From positions 1-64,000 of the forward strand of contig NZ_MEIO01000064.1 in assembly GCF_002777745.1 (NCBI RefSeq): a stretch of 64,000 nucleotides of DNA. Reading direction: 5' to 3'. Below are positions 1 through 7,255 of the stretch, piece by piece; positions within the stretch are counted from its first letter, which is position 1; every line of letters begins with the position of its first letter. Position numbers and translations under genes: made by a program. The notes beneath the pieces were generated by a model. It was not told the origin of the DNA, ran no database searches, and was given only the letters and a program-made list of their open reading frames with translations. The DNA is from Snodgrassella alvi (GTDB lineage: Bacteria; Pseudomonadota; Gammaproteobacteria; Burkholderiales; Neisseriaceae).

Positions 1-438
1 AGCCGTGGCCAGCATTACATGCGGCTGACGCTGCAAAGTGCCGATGCGGCTGAATACGAACTGATAGATGTCTATAACCGGTATGGGGAAGACCTGATAA
101 TCTGCCGTGCTGGCATGGAAGAGACGCCGCCAGCCTCATGGCCGGCAGGGACGCGCATTTTATGCGCACCTACAGCGCAGAGCTTTCATAACAGCCAAAT
201 AACCTATATCAACGACAGATTCGAGATTGCTAACAGGAATACCCTGATTATAGACGCACGTAACGGTAAGACACAGATATTACTACCAATAGATGATGTG
301 GACGGTGAAACAAAGGAATGGTACCCCGTCGTTTTCACACATATGCATGATGGCGATGAAATGTTACTGGAATTAAGAGGCATTGACAGCGCAGACCAAT
401 TGCCCGCTTTTATAAACGCAACGCTATTGAAAGGCTGA
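1..438 (+). CDS. Phage structural/tail-region protein, 5' end outside window
   Basis: The reading frame is open from the first base. The first ATG (base 19) has no ribosome binding site, so the gene most likely begins upstream of the window and is 5'-partial. The visible part is about 145 residues with no signal peptide or membrane segment, and many acidic residues and short beta-like stretches. I do not recognise the family. Its place directly before two other phage-like genes, with a 3-base gap to the next start, suggests a tail or baseplate-distal accessory protein of the prophage that continues to the left. Function is inferred from context only. Confidence 0.55.
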   Translation, partial: SRGQHYMRLTLQSADAAEYELIDVYNRYGEDLIICRAGMEETPPASWPAGTRILCAPTAQSFHNSQITYINDRFEIANRNTLIIDARNGKTQILLPIDDVDGETKEWYPVVFTHMHDGDEMLLELRGIDSADQLPAFINATLLKG

Positions 439-441
439 AAG

Positions 442-1425
442 ATGGGTATGTTATTAAAAGTTTATAAGCATAACGGCTGGTGTTATGTCCGGTCACTGGG
501 CAACATCTCACCCCATCCGGTTGCATCTTTTCCTTTTGGGCGTGCCCAGTACCAGAATAGTACAGCATGGCAAGACAAAATTACCGGCCGCTATGTCATG
601 CCAACAAATACAGAAATGAGAGAGACATTTAACCCAATACATGGCAGCGATGAGGGCTTATTAGTGAATAGCTATAAAACAGCTACAAACAAGCCAGGCA
701 GCCTCGCACGAACCAGTTCTCAAGAATCAATTCTGTATGGGAATGCGCTGACTATCCGCATCAAGCCGGGGCAATTTGCCGGCTTCCCATTGATTTTATG
801 CGTGCTGTACGGTGAGAAAGGAGACAATGGTAACGATGAATTGCTGATTGTGGCCGTACAGGATTTACAGATTGTCACATACTATCGTAAGCGCAACACA
901 GAAGAAAATGCCGTAACAAAAACCCAAACCGGCATCTACCTGAACGATAACGACCGCTGGAGCAGCATAGGGCTAAATTTTAGCAGCAGCAACGGCTTGG
1001 GACTGGCTGGTGTCTATCATAGATTTAGCTACCACGAACTAAATATTTTGCCATTGAACGAGCTTAATTATTTCTGGCTGTTTGATTTTAACACCGATAC
1101 ATGGGTTGATTATGAAGATGAAAACGGTAATGAAGACAGTATAAGCCCTTTCAATGGTGGCGTAGCACAGGCTGAAGTCTACAGTAACGCTTTAACATAT
1201 CCTGAATTTTATGCCTTATTGGATAAGTATAACGATAACGACGATCAGGGGGTAATTTACATAGACAAGCCAAGCGGCGGAGTAATCACCAAAATTTATA
1301 CCGAAACGAAAAAAGTGGAGGACAACGCTGGTGGAAATGGTTCAGGAGATAACGCTTCAGGGGGTAACGACAACAATGGTACCGATATTGGTGGCAACGG
1401 CACCCAAAACCCAACCAAGCCATGA
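442..1425 (+). CDS. Putative phage tail/fibre-region protein with Gly/Asn-rich tail
   Basis: A 327-residue protein. ATG 442 lies 7 bases after an AAAGG ribosome binding site that sits inside the end of the upstream gene. The body (about residues 1-290) is rich in beta-type and aromatic residues, with no membrane segment. The last 35 residues form a low-complexity Gly/Asn/Asp tail (repeated GGN, GSGD, GGND) typical of flexible linkers in phage fibre or tip proteins. No catalytic motif was seen. It overlaps the downstream reading frame through an ATGA junction. A tail fibre or tip role is inferred from position and composition; the family was not recognised. Confidence 0.5.
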   Translation: MGMLLKVYKHNGWCYVRSLGNISPHPVASFPFGRAQYQNSTAWQDKITGRYVMPTNTEMRETFNPIHGSDEGLLVNSYKTATNKPGSLARTSSQESILYGNALTIRIKPGQFAGFPLILCVLYGEKGDNGNDELLIVAVQDLQIVTYYRKRNTEENAVTKTQTGIYLNDNDRWSSIGLNFSSSNGLGLAGVYHRFSYHELNILPLNELNYFWLFDFNTDTWVDYEDENGNEDSISPFNGGVAQAEVYSNALTYPEFYALLDKYNDNDDQGVIYIDKPSGGVITKIYTETKKVEDNAGGNGSGDNASGGNDNNGTDIGGNGTQNPTKP

Positions 1426-1442
1426 AACAGCGGAGGTTAAAA

Positions 1443-2018
1443 ATGGCATTCATGTTATATACAGATACAAAAATGCAAAATCCGGCCGACACCCGCCTTA
1501 CATTTAATGGTGTGGGTAATCTGGATGTGGTTTTATATTTTGGTAGCAACCAAAGTGACGAAGTGCTGAGTCCAGAAACAGATGCACAAATCATACTTAA
1601 ACCGGTTAACCTGATAAAAAAGTGGCAACCTAACAAATATTATGATTATGGCAACATAATTGAGCCAAGCACCCCCAACGGTTATATCTACCAATGTATT
1701 GGCTCAGGCAGAACTGATTCCAAAGAACCAAGATGGTGGGTAGACCTCGGAGGCACGGGTAAAATCGGCGGCGCGTGGTTTAAAGTCTTAGGCGAAGCAT
1801 TCAGGCACACTGATATAAAGATATCACTAACGCAAGCTGGGCTAGACAGTGCCGTGGGTGGAGAGGGTATAGAGCTGGGCGCCCAGTTGCAAGGCGGCAG
1901 AGCCATACCTATTTATATGAGGGTGGGTAACAAGTCCTATAGCTTACGCAATGATTTTACAGATGCTTGTCGCGGACTTGCAACTAATAGCACGATTACC
2001 ACAACAACAAATGTTTAA
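1443..2018 (+). CDS. Putative phage tail-associated protein
   Basis: I place the start at ATG 1443 rather than the in-frame ATG 1422, because a good GGAGG site (1432-1436) lies 6 bases before 1443 and would fall inside the longer version. This gives 191 residues, starting MAFMLYTDTK. It is soluble-looking and rich in Gly and beta-type residues. It contains a stretch around YIYQCIGSGRT...PRWW that resembles carbohydrate-binding or fibre-tip modules in style only; I cannot name a family. It is the last gene of the structural block and is followed by a strong hairpin terminator. Confidence 0.5.
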   Translation: MAFMLYTDTKMQNPADTRLTFNGVGNLDVVLYFGSNQSDEVLSPETDAQIILKPVNLIKKWQPNKYYDYGNIIEPSTPNGYIYQCIGSGRTDSKEPRWWVDLGGTGKIGGAWFKVLGEAFRHTDIKISLTQAGLDSAVGGEGIELGAQLQGGRAIPIYMRVGNKSYSLRNDFTDACRGLATNSTITTTTNV

Positions 2019-2344
2019 ATTTGTATAAGTTATTGATTTATTTTGTAATATTAACTTTAAGTGACTCTGGAAGCTAAACATAAATTTTTGATTTACTCAG
2101 AGGCATAGGTTAGTTACAATACTCTTGTCTTGGATGAGTAGACAATTATATTAATAACACTGTTTTGGTTAATTCCACTTTCGAGTGGATTTTTTTATTA
2201 TTTGTAAGCTGTTGATTTTATAAATTAGCTTAATTCTGAGCTATTTGAAAAGCGGTTTTTATGCTGAAATATCAGTAGCGTTGATATAAAATAAAAGTAG
2301 CAATTAAGAATCTCTTTAAGACAAACAGATATGGGAGATAGGAT
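2019..2344. other. Intergenic region after phage structural genes
   Basis: AT-rich spacer of about 325 bases. It contains the terminator at 2175-2196 and, at its right end, the GGAGA ribosome binding site (2334-2338) of the next gene. No credible coding frame was seen. A change of base composition here marks the switch from phage structural genes to AT-rich cargo genes. Confidence 0.5.
2175..2196 (+). terminator. Rho-independent terminator of phage structural block
   Basis: A 5-bp stem CCACT/AGTGG closed by a stable TTCG tetraloop and followed by A and seven T residues. It stands about 155 bases after the stop codon of the last structural gene. Confidence 0.7.
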
Positions 2345-3069
2345 TTGTCTGCTAAGGTAATAAAGACCATCACAGATATTTCCGAGCAAGGAATGTCTGA
2401 ACCATATCGGTGTATAGCTGAAGACGACACCGAGTATTACGCAAAAGGCTTACGATCAACTAGAACCAGTCAGATTAATGAATGGCTCTGTGCAAATATG
2501 GCTGCTGCGATTGGACTACCAATAGCGCAATTTAGTTTGTTGGATGTGCCAGAATATCTTTTTGAAGAATTATCAGATCAACAGAAAAAATAGGGTTAGG
2601 ATATTGTTTTGGTTCACAAACTGTACATCATGTAACTCTTTTTGAAGAAGCAAATATTAAACACATTCCTATTAAAATTCAGCAACAGATTGTTGCTTTT
2701 GATTGGCTTATAAAAAATGGCGATCGAACACGTGGAAACCCAAATTTGCTCTATCTGCCGACCAGTAAAAAAATAGTGGTTATCGATCATAATTTAGCTT
2801 TTGATAAGGAGTTGACTGGTGGTGAATTTTTAGAAAATCATATATTTAGAGATGCTATGCTAAGCATAATTTCAGATTGTGTTTTACAATCTGAGCTAAT
2901 TGATTGTTTAATCCCTGCATTGCATGCATATCAGAATGCGTGTAATAATCTTCCCCCTGAATGGCACTGGTTGAATAACGAGAGAGATTTGAAAACAGAA
3001 TATAATTTTCAATTTTCCCTAGATACGTTGAATAGATTAAATGATGGACAATTATGGAGACTGACTTGA
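2345..3069 (+). pseudogene. HipA-like kinase, frameshifted at an A run
   Basis: Two consecutive frames together encode one HipA-like kinase of about 240 residues. The first part starts at TTG 2345 (GGAGA site 6 bases upstream) and runs to a TAG at 2591-2593, directly after six A residues (2585-2590). The second part continues in the -1 frame from the same A run with IGLGYCFGSQ, then AFDWLIKNGDRTRGNPN, in which NGDRTRGNPN resembles the catalytic loop of HipA-type kinases, and VVIDHNLAFD, which resembles the metal-binding segment. One extra A would restore the full frame, so this is a recent frameshift, a slippage-controlled gene or a sequence error. The end overlaps the start of the DUF3037 gene by 16 bases, as in an operon. 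The assignment to the HipA-like kinase family is from motifs. Confidence 0.7.
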
Positions 3070-3887
3070 ATAAGCTAGCAATGCGTTTTGCAGTCGTCCG
3101 CTTTATGCCTTATGTTCAGACTCGCGAATTTGCAAATGTCGGAATTATTTTAATTTGCCCTAGAACTGGTTTTTTTAATTATAAATTAGAAAATAAATAT
3201 CAGCGATTAAGTAGATTTTTTAAATATTTTGATGCCAAAGTCTATAAACAAGCAATTCAATCTTTTTCTGATGAGTTAGAGAGAATAAAGAATACTTTGG
3301 AAAGTAGTTCTAATAAAAATCCAGAAATGCTCCGAGCGTTGTTTGATCATTTAGCCAGACCTAGAGATGCAATTATTTGCACAAGCGACATATGTGTTAC
3401 AACAGGAATAAATGAGCTAAATGAGTTGGATCGTCTCTTTAGTTATTTTGCGGAACATAGTTTTGCTAAAGAGCAGCATGAAGAGCTATTAACAAAGCAA
3501 ATTCAAAATATGATTAAAGATATACAGACAGCATTCCCTTTTGTTCAGACAAAAATTGGGGGTGCCGAGTACTGTGCGAATTTCCCAATGGTTCAGAAGC
3601 AGGAAGATAAGATAAGTAAAATTATCAAGCCCTTATATCTTGGGCAGAATAATTCTAGCGATATTATACAGAAATCTGATAAATGGATTTCTATCATTAA
3701 TAGACTTAGAGCTTTTTCTTCTATTGAACAGGATACCAAAATAATGTTTCCTTTTGAAAGTGCGCAAAATCAGAGTGCAGCTCAAAAAAAAGCTTTGGAT
3801 CTGATAATCAATGATACAAGAAATGCAGGAATTGAGTTGGTAAACAAGGATGATACTGCTGAAATAAAAAGGTTTGCCCTGAGCTAA
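3054..3887 (+). CDS. DUF3037-family protein, partner of the HipA-like kinase
   Basis: A 277-residue protein. The N-terminal segment MRFAVVRFMPYVQTREFANVGIILICP is the hallmark of DUF3037: a beta strand, then an E-F-x-N-V/I-G turn. The rest is charged and helical, with no signal peptide or membrane segment. ATG 3054 overlaps the kinase frame, implying translational coupling; ATG 3081 (MRFAVVRF) is an alternative start. From memory, DUF3037 proteins are often encoded next to HipA-like kinases in mobile elements, with unknown function. A toxin-antitoxin or defence role is only inference. Codon use is very AT-rich compared with the structural genes to the left, as expected for late-acquired prophage cargo. 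Confidence 0.75.
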   Translation: METDLNKLAMRFAVVRFMPYVQTREFANVGIILICPRTGFFNYKLENKYQRLSRFFKYFDAKVYKQAIQSFSDELERIKNTLESSSNKNPEMLRALFDHLARPRDAIICTSDICVTTGINELNELDRLFSYFAEHSFAKEQHEELLTKQIQNMIKDIQTAFPFVQTKIGGAEYCANFPMVQKQEDKISKIIKPLYLGQNNSSDIIQKSDKWISIINRLRAFSSIEQDTKIMFPFESAQNQSAAQKKALDLIINDTRNAGIELVNKDDTAEIKRFALS

Positions 3888-3916
3888 AATTAAATATGTT
3901 TTTAACAAAAATTTTT

Positions 3917-3945
3917 AAGCAATTCTATTATTGAGTTGCTTTTTT
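3917..3945 (+). terminator. Terminator after DUF3037 gene
   Basis: A 9-bp stem AAGCAATTC/GAGTTGCTT (one G-T pair) with a 7-base loop, followed by a T run. It lies 30 bases after the stop codon of the DUF3037 gene. Confidence 0.75.
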
Positions 3946-4011
3946 GTTGATAAATCATGGGTGTCCTGTTCAAAAGCTAAATACTAAATATTAGATAAGT
4001 TATATGTTTCC

Positions 4012-4039
4012 AAAAGCCAGCCTAGTGCTGGCTTTTTTT
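4012..4039 (+). terminator. Hairpin terminator with GCCAGC stem (copy 1)
   Basis: A 10-bp stem AAAAGCCAGC/GCTGGCTTTT with loop CTAGT and a run of T residues. The same core stem recurs at 4937-4960 and 6493-6516. Confidence 0.75.
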
Positions 4040-4051
4040 ATTAAACGACCA

Positions 4052-4073
4052 ACCGCCTAGTGGCGGTATTTTT
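4052..4073 (+). terminator. Second hairpin ahead of membrane protein gene
   Basis: ACCGCC/GGCGGT stem with loop TAGT, followed by ATTTTT. It sits 13 bases after the previous hairpin and directly before the GGAG ribosome binding site of the next gene. It contains a GTG that could be mistaken for a start codon. Confidence 0.6.
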
Positions 4074-4089
4074 ATGGAGTAAATTCACC

Positions 4090-4566
4090 ATGCTTAAAGC
4101 ATTTAAATGGTTGCACTGGGTAATTGACTTGCGCTTTTTACCAGACAAATTACAGATTTGGTTATTTGGCACTGGTACCAGAATAATTGAGGTACTAAGT
4201 GGCCTTGCTATGCTGGGGTTTGCCACAGTATTTGCACTACACGGCGAAGAAATGATTAAAGAGGATTTATATGAAAAATTCTTACATCTTCACCCTAAAA
4301 TATTCGTGGCGATTTTGATATTTGTCGCGATTGGGCAGCTATTTGCTGCCTTTTTTCATTCCAGCCGTAGCAATATCATATCTGGGTGTTTCCTGCTCTG
4401 GTCGGCTTTAATCTGGGTTGTTGTATCCGGTACTTTTATTGCCGCATACCCGCCTTTATCCACAGGCATGACAACATACCCAATCATTGCCATTATCTGC
4501 GCCCTTGCCGGCAGGAATCTAATCAAACACACCAAGCGGGTAGAAGACAAAAAAGGCGGTGAATGA
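4090..4566 (+). CDS. Small polytopic phage membrane protein
   Basis: A 158-residue protein starting at ATG 4090 (MLKAFKWLHW), with GGAG at 4076-4079. An upstream in-frame GTG at 4060 is rejected because it lies inside a hairpin. Four hydrophobic segments are visible: about residues 35-52 (EVLSGLAMLGFATVFAL), 75-95 (IFVAILIFVAIGQLFAAFF), 100-120 (SGCFLLWSALIWVVVSGTF) and 130-145. The gene overlaps the next one by ATGA. Position just upstream of the lysis genes makes a holin or antiholin role possible. No family was recognised; function is inferred. Confidence 0.6.
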   Translation: MLKAFKWLHWVIDLRFLPDKLQIWLFGTGTRIIEVLSGLAMLGFATVFALHGEEMIKEDLYEKFLHLHPKIFVAILIFVAIGQLFAAFFHSSRSNIISGCFLLWSALIWVVVSGTFIAAYPPLSTGMTTYPIIAIICALAGRNLIKHTKRVEDKKGGE

Positions 4567-4898
4567 TGAACGAGGCTTTCACATTAGCCAACTGCTTTGC
4601 CCTCGCTGGTGGCTTTCTGGGCGCGCTGGTGGTGTCTGATTACAAACGCTATGGGACAGTACTAACAATTACATTCATCGTTATAGGCATGGTTTTTGCG
4701 GCAGCATTAACGGAATATTTCTTCACACAAGAACACCCATGGCTATTTGCAGGTGCTGGTGTATTTGCCGGCATGGCTTCCACGTCTTTACTAGACGCAT
4801 TCAAGGCCACCGCACCGAAGATGGCACAAAAGCTGATTAATGCCGTTTGTAACAGGGCAGAGAAGATGATTGGAGATACAGACGACCGGCAGAAATAG
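4563..4898 (+). CDS. Small phage membrane protein, holin candidate
   Basis: A 111-residue protein with three hydrophobic helices (about residues 5-24, 30-50 and 57-78) and a charged C-terminus (NRAEKMIGDTDDRQK). This size and topology fit a phage holin, which would permeabilise the inner membrane for the M15 endolysin encoded 2 kb downstream. The start ATG overlaps the previous stop (ATGA), so the two membrane proteins are probably coupled as a pair. The holin call rests on topology and context only. Confidence 0.55.
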   Translation: MMNEAFTLANCFALAGGFLGALVVSDYKRYGTVLTITFIVIGMVFAAALTEYFFTQEHPWLFAGAGVFAGMASTSLLDAFKATAPKMAQKLINAVCNRAEKMIGDTDDRQK

Positions 4899-4936
4899 GG
4901 CGCCGGTTGCGTTCCATTTATCATTATGTAACCGTT

Positions 4937-4960
4937 TTAAGCCAGCCAATGCTGGCTTAA
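4937..4960 (+). terminator. Hairpin with GCCAGC stem (copy 2)
   Basis: A perfect 10-bp stem TTAAGCCAGC/GCTGGCTTAA with loop CAAT, about 40 bases after the holin-candidate gene. The T run is missing, so it is a weaker terminator than copies 1 and 3, but it shares their core stem. Confidence 0.55.
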
Positions 4961-5126
4961 TCTGAAACACAGAGCAAATTTTAAGATTAGATTTCTAGAA
5001 TGGGATTGGAAACTACAACTGCAAAGCTTAGTTTCGCATTCATTACTATTGCAAAATTTATAAAATATCATTACAGTAGTAATTATATATAAATGAACAA
5101 ACAATGATTTTTAAAAGGTATTGTAT

Positions 5127-5378
5127 ATGGCAAATTTACAAATTCGCATAGATGATAAGTTGAGAGACGAGGCGCAACAGATTGCTAATGATTTGGGTAT
5201 GGATTTAACAACTGCTGTTAGAGTTTTTTTAAAACAAATGGTTAATGATAGAGGTTTTCCATTCCGACCTGACTTAGACCCGTTTTATAGCCCTAAAAAT
5301 CAGGAAGCATTAAAAGTTTCTATTGCGCAACTCAATGCGGGCGAGGTGATTAGCAAAACACTGGATGAATTACAGTGA
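5127..5378 (+). CDS. RelB/DinJ-family antitoxin, no toxin partner visible
   Basis: An 83-residue protein starting MANLQIRIDDKLRDEAQ. The in-frame TTG at 5121 is ignored because AAAAGG (5113-5118) is correctly spaced for ATG 5127. The N-terminal ribbon-helix-helix (about residues 3-45, with LQIRIDDKLRDEAQQIANDLG and MDLTTAVRVFLKQ) is the DinJ/RelB DNA-binding fold. The C-terminal tail (LNAGEVISKTLDEL) resembles the toxin-binding extension. In complete modules a YafQ/RelE mRNA interferase gene follows directly; here the next 380 bases hold none. It may be an orphan remnant or a prophage-borne anti-toxin. The family call is strong; the biological role is uncertain. Confidence 0.85.
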   Translation: MANLQIRIDDKLRDEAQQIANDLGMDLTTAVRVFLKQMVNDRGFPFRPDLDPFYSPKNQEALKVSIAQLNAGEVISKTLDELQ

Positions 5379-5772
5379 TAAATAGACGCCCGCAGTAGCC
5401 TTCAGCCTAGCTCTAGGAGATTTCTCTCCTAGTCCGATTAAAAGCTGCAAATTTATTATTTGAATCTGTTACAGATTCAAGCCAACTAATAACTTATTTG
5501 TAGTAAGGTACTATTTTATTAGGTCTTTTAAATAAAAAACTTGATTTCTTAATATTATATGCCATAATTAAAAGTAACTATTAGTAAACATTTTAAACAA
5601 ACCAACTTAAAAGGCACTCATGAAACGTATTTATCATGATGGGTGGGATGGTAATGATTAACATACCTGAATGGAAGTAACTGAATAATATTGCCGAGAT
5701 AAGTAAACTTGGTGCTCATTATTTAAATTGAAAAAAATAATAAAATCCATGTAACTAAGTATGGAGACGGAT
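5379..5772. other. Gene-poor spacer with hairpin and possible gene relic
   Basis: No intact gene. It holds an 8-bp hairpin CTAGGAGA/TCTCCTAG (5413-5432, no T run), the 21-bp palindrome at 5460-5480, and a short degenerate frame (about 5654-5731) reading INIPEWK-stop-LNNIAEISKLGAHYLN, which looks like the remains of a small gene. A toxin partner for the upstream antitoxin was looked for and not found. The right end carries the GGAG ribosome binding site (5764-5767) of the next gene. Confidence 0.4.
5460..5480. repeat. 21-bp palindrome, copy 1
   Basis: Perfect 10-bp arms TTGAATCTGT/ACAGATTCAA around one central T. The one-base centre rules out a normal RNA hairpin loop and favours a protein-binding DNA operator. 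An almost identical copy lies at 6474-6494. Both are followed by AAGCCA; copy 2 continues into a complete terminator while copy 1 does not. Confidence 0.6.
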
Positions 5773-5982
5773 ATGAAGGTAATAAGTAAACCTTTTATTG
5801 TCGGAATGAGTTCCGCTTTTGATTTATTTCCTCAGAACACAATAAGTAAATTGCCTTTTCAAGCATCTATTGAAAATGGTCAGATTCTGGATGTTTTGGC
5901 TCTCCGAGGGGATATGAAAAGAATTGGTGGTGATTTTCAGCAGGCTATAAGAAAAATTAAAGACAAAGATAATGAACGATAA
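5773..5982 (+). CDS. Small hypothetical protein coupled to DUF2335 gene
   Basis: About 69 residues, starting MKVISKPFIVGMSSAFDL. ATG 5773 is preferred over ATG 5761 because GGAG at 5764-5767 precedes it. It is soluble, with a basic C-terminus (QQAIRKIKDKDNER). It overlaps the start of the DUF2335 gene by 11 bases, so translation is probably coupled. No family was recognised. Short partner genes directly before DUF2335 genes occur elsewhere from memory, but no function can be stated. Confidence 0.55.
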   Translation: MKVISKPFIVGMSSAFDLFPQNTISKLPFQASIENGQILDVLALRGDMKRIGGDFQQAIRKIKDKDNER

Positions 5983-6472
5983 TCAACCCCGTGATAGCGA
6001 AGAAACAAAGGCACCATGTCCTCAATCTCAAAATACTGAGAAAGAGATATATCAACCAGATGAGTTGGATATACTTGATAAACTGGAAGAAAATCCTCAA
6101 CTTATAAGTAAGATAATTGCTAAATTTCATTCAGGACCACTTCCCAGTCCTGAAGATTTGACTATATATAATCAGCTTATACCTAATGGCGCGGATCGGA
6201 TAATGCAGAGTGTCGAAAGGGAGCAGTCGGCAAGAATTGAATTAGACCGGCATAAGACAGAATGCGATATCAATTACATAAATAAATCTCTTCAACTGCA
6301 ACAAAGAGGACAGTGGATTGCTTTCGTTACGGTTTTATTGTTTTTTATATTATCTTTCCTGCTTATATGGACTGGTTCGCCAGTACTAGGTGCATCAATA
6401 ATGGGAGCCTCTCTAGTTGCTATTGTAACTATATTCATAACAGGGAAAGCCATTAAATCCAAATCTAAATAA
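5972..6472 (+). CDS. DUF2335-family predicted membrane protein
   Basis: A 166-residue protein. After an acidic N-terminus it has the typical DUF2335 block: a GPLPSPEDLTIYNQLIPNGADRI motif (about residues 48-70), an amphipathic helix ending in RGQWIAF, and two C-terminal membrane helices (about residues 113-132 and 138-158). It starts inside the preceding small gene. The stop codon is followed at once by the second 21-bp palindrome and a strong terminator. The family has no established function and is common on prophages and plasmids. Confidence 0.75.
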   Translation: MNDNQPRDSEETKAPCPQSQNTEKEIYQPDELDILDKLEENPQLISKIIAKFHSGPLPSPEDLTIYNQLIPNGADRIMQSVEREQSARIELDRHKTECDINYINKSLQLQQRGQWIAFVTVLLFFILSFLLIWTGSPVLGASIMGASLVAIVTIFITGKAIKSKSK

Positions 6473-6473
6473 T

Positions 6474-6494
6474 TTGAATCTGTAACAGATTCAA
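6474..6494. repeat. 21-bp palindrome, copy 2
   Basis: Arms TTGAATCTGT/ACAGATTCAA around a central A, identical to the copy at 5460-5480 apart from the central base. It begins two bases after the DUF2335 stop codon and its last two bases form the start of the following terminator stem. Confidence 0.6.
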
Positions 6495-6516
6495 GCCAGC
6501 CTCGTGCTGGCTTTTT
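6493..6516 (+). terminator. Terminator with GCCAGC stem (copy 3)
   Basis: Stem AAGCCAGC/GCTGGCTT, loop CTCGT, then TTTTT. It terminates the DUF2335 operon and is nearly the same element as the one at 4012-4039. Confidence 0.8.
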
Positions 6517-6632
6517 AACACAAAAATTGCCCTCAAGGATTCGCACTCCTTGGGGGCATTCGTTATTCAAACGAGGCTTTAAACAACATAGCCAATGATA
6601 AACGATTTACGTTTAAGTATCTAGGAGTTTTT

Positions 6633-6758
6633 ATGGAAGTAATTAATTTTACACCTAAAGAGTTGCGTAAAACAATGTGGACAGTAGCAATGATTCTACT
6701 GGTGCTTATTTTCGCATGGCGACTGCCTGAAATAATCAGCGCGATTAAATGGTGGTGA
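6633..6758 (+). CDS. 41-residue single-span membrane peptide
   Basis: ATG 6633 follows an AGGAG site (6622-6626) by 6 bases. The peptide MEVINFTPKELRKTMW... has a soluble N-terminus of about 15 residues, one hydrophobic helix (about residues 16-30) and a WW C-terminus. A terminator follows 20 bases later and the endolysin gene comes next, so it may be a small lysis accessory such as a pinholin or antiholin. The family was not recognised; coding is supported by the ribosome binding site, frame and context. Confidence 0.5.
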   Translation: MEVINFTPKELRKTMWTVAMILLVLIFAWRLPEIISAIKWW

Positions 6759-6778
6759 TTTTTTAAAACAACGACGAT

Positions 6779-6801
6779 GCAGCCATTACGGCTGCTTTTT
6801 T
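6779..6801 (+). terminator. Terminator before endolysin gene
   Basis: Stem GCAGCC/GGCTGC with loop ATTAC and six T residues, 20 bases after the small membrane peptide gene. Confidence 0.8.
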
Positions 6802-6821
6802 ATGCATGAAAGGTTTTTAAT

Positions 6822-7253
6822 ATGTACAAACTAAGCCAGCGTTCTTTAAACAACCTGCAAGGGGTGGATACTAATCTTGTAAAGGTGGTTAAGCGAGCCA
6901 TTGAAATTACTAAGCAGGATTTTATGGTAACTGAGGGCTTGCGCAGCCGTGAGCAGTGCTGCATTAATTATGGCAAGGGACGAACAGCGCAACAATGTTC
7001 TATAAAGGGGGTGCCGGCTAAATACGCCCAGCCAAGTTTAAGCAAAGTTACATGGCTAAATAACCCATTCGCCAGCAAACACACCACAGGCAAAGCCATA
7101 GATTTAGTGCCGTATCCGGTAGATTGGAATGATTTAAAGAAATTCCGAGTAATTGCCGAGGCTATGAAACATGCTGCCAATGAGCTTGGTGTAAAAATAA
7201 ACTGGGGTGGAGATTGGGTAAAGACTAAAGATTACCCGCATTTTGAGGTGTAG
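6822..7253 (+). CDS. Phage endolysin, M15-type peptidoglycan peptidase
   Basis: A 143-residue protein that cleaves the peptide part of peptidoglycan to release phage (L-alanyl-D-glutamate or D,D-peptidase type). The M15 zinc site is visible: SKHTTGKAIDLVPY (about residues 86-99) supplies His and Asp ligands, and DYPHFEV at the C-terminus supplies the last His, with WGGDW before it. There is no signal peptide, so export depends on a holin. The next gene begins 2 bases after the stop, forming the lysis operon endolysin-Rz-Rz1. Length matches stand-alone M15 endolysins. Confidence 0.9.
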   Translation: MYKLSQRSLNNLQGVDTNLVKVVKRAIEITKQDFMVTEGLRSREQCCINYGKGRTAQQCSIKGVPAKYAQPSLSKVTWLNNPFASKHTTGKAIDLVPYPVDWNDLKKFRVIAEAMKHAANELGVKINWGGDWVKTKDYPHFEV

Positions 7254-7255
7254 CC

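Noticed and set aside
4060-4089. GTG start giving a 168-residue version of the first membrane protein
   Set aside because: The GTG lies inside a terminator hairpin and has no ribosome binding site; ATG 4090 has GGAG upstream.
6719-6730. DUS-like CGACTGCCTGAA
   Set aside because: Only 10 of 12 bases match, it stands alone, and it lies inside the coding sequence of the small membrane peptide.
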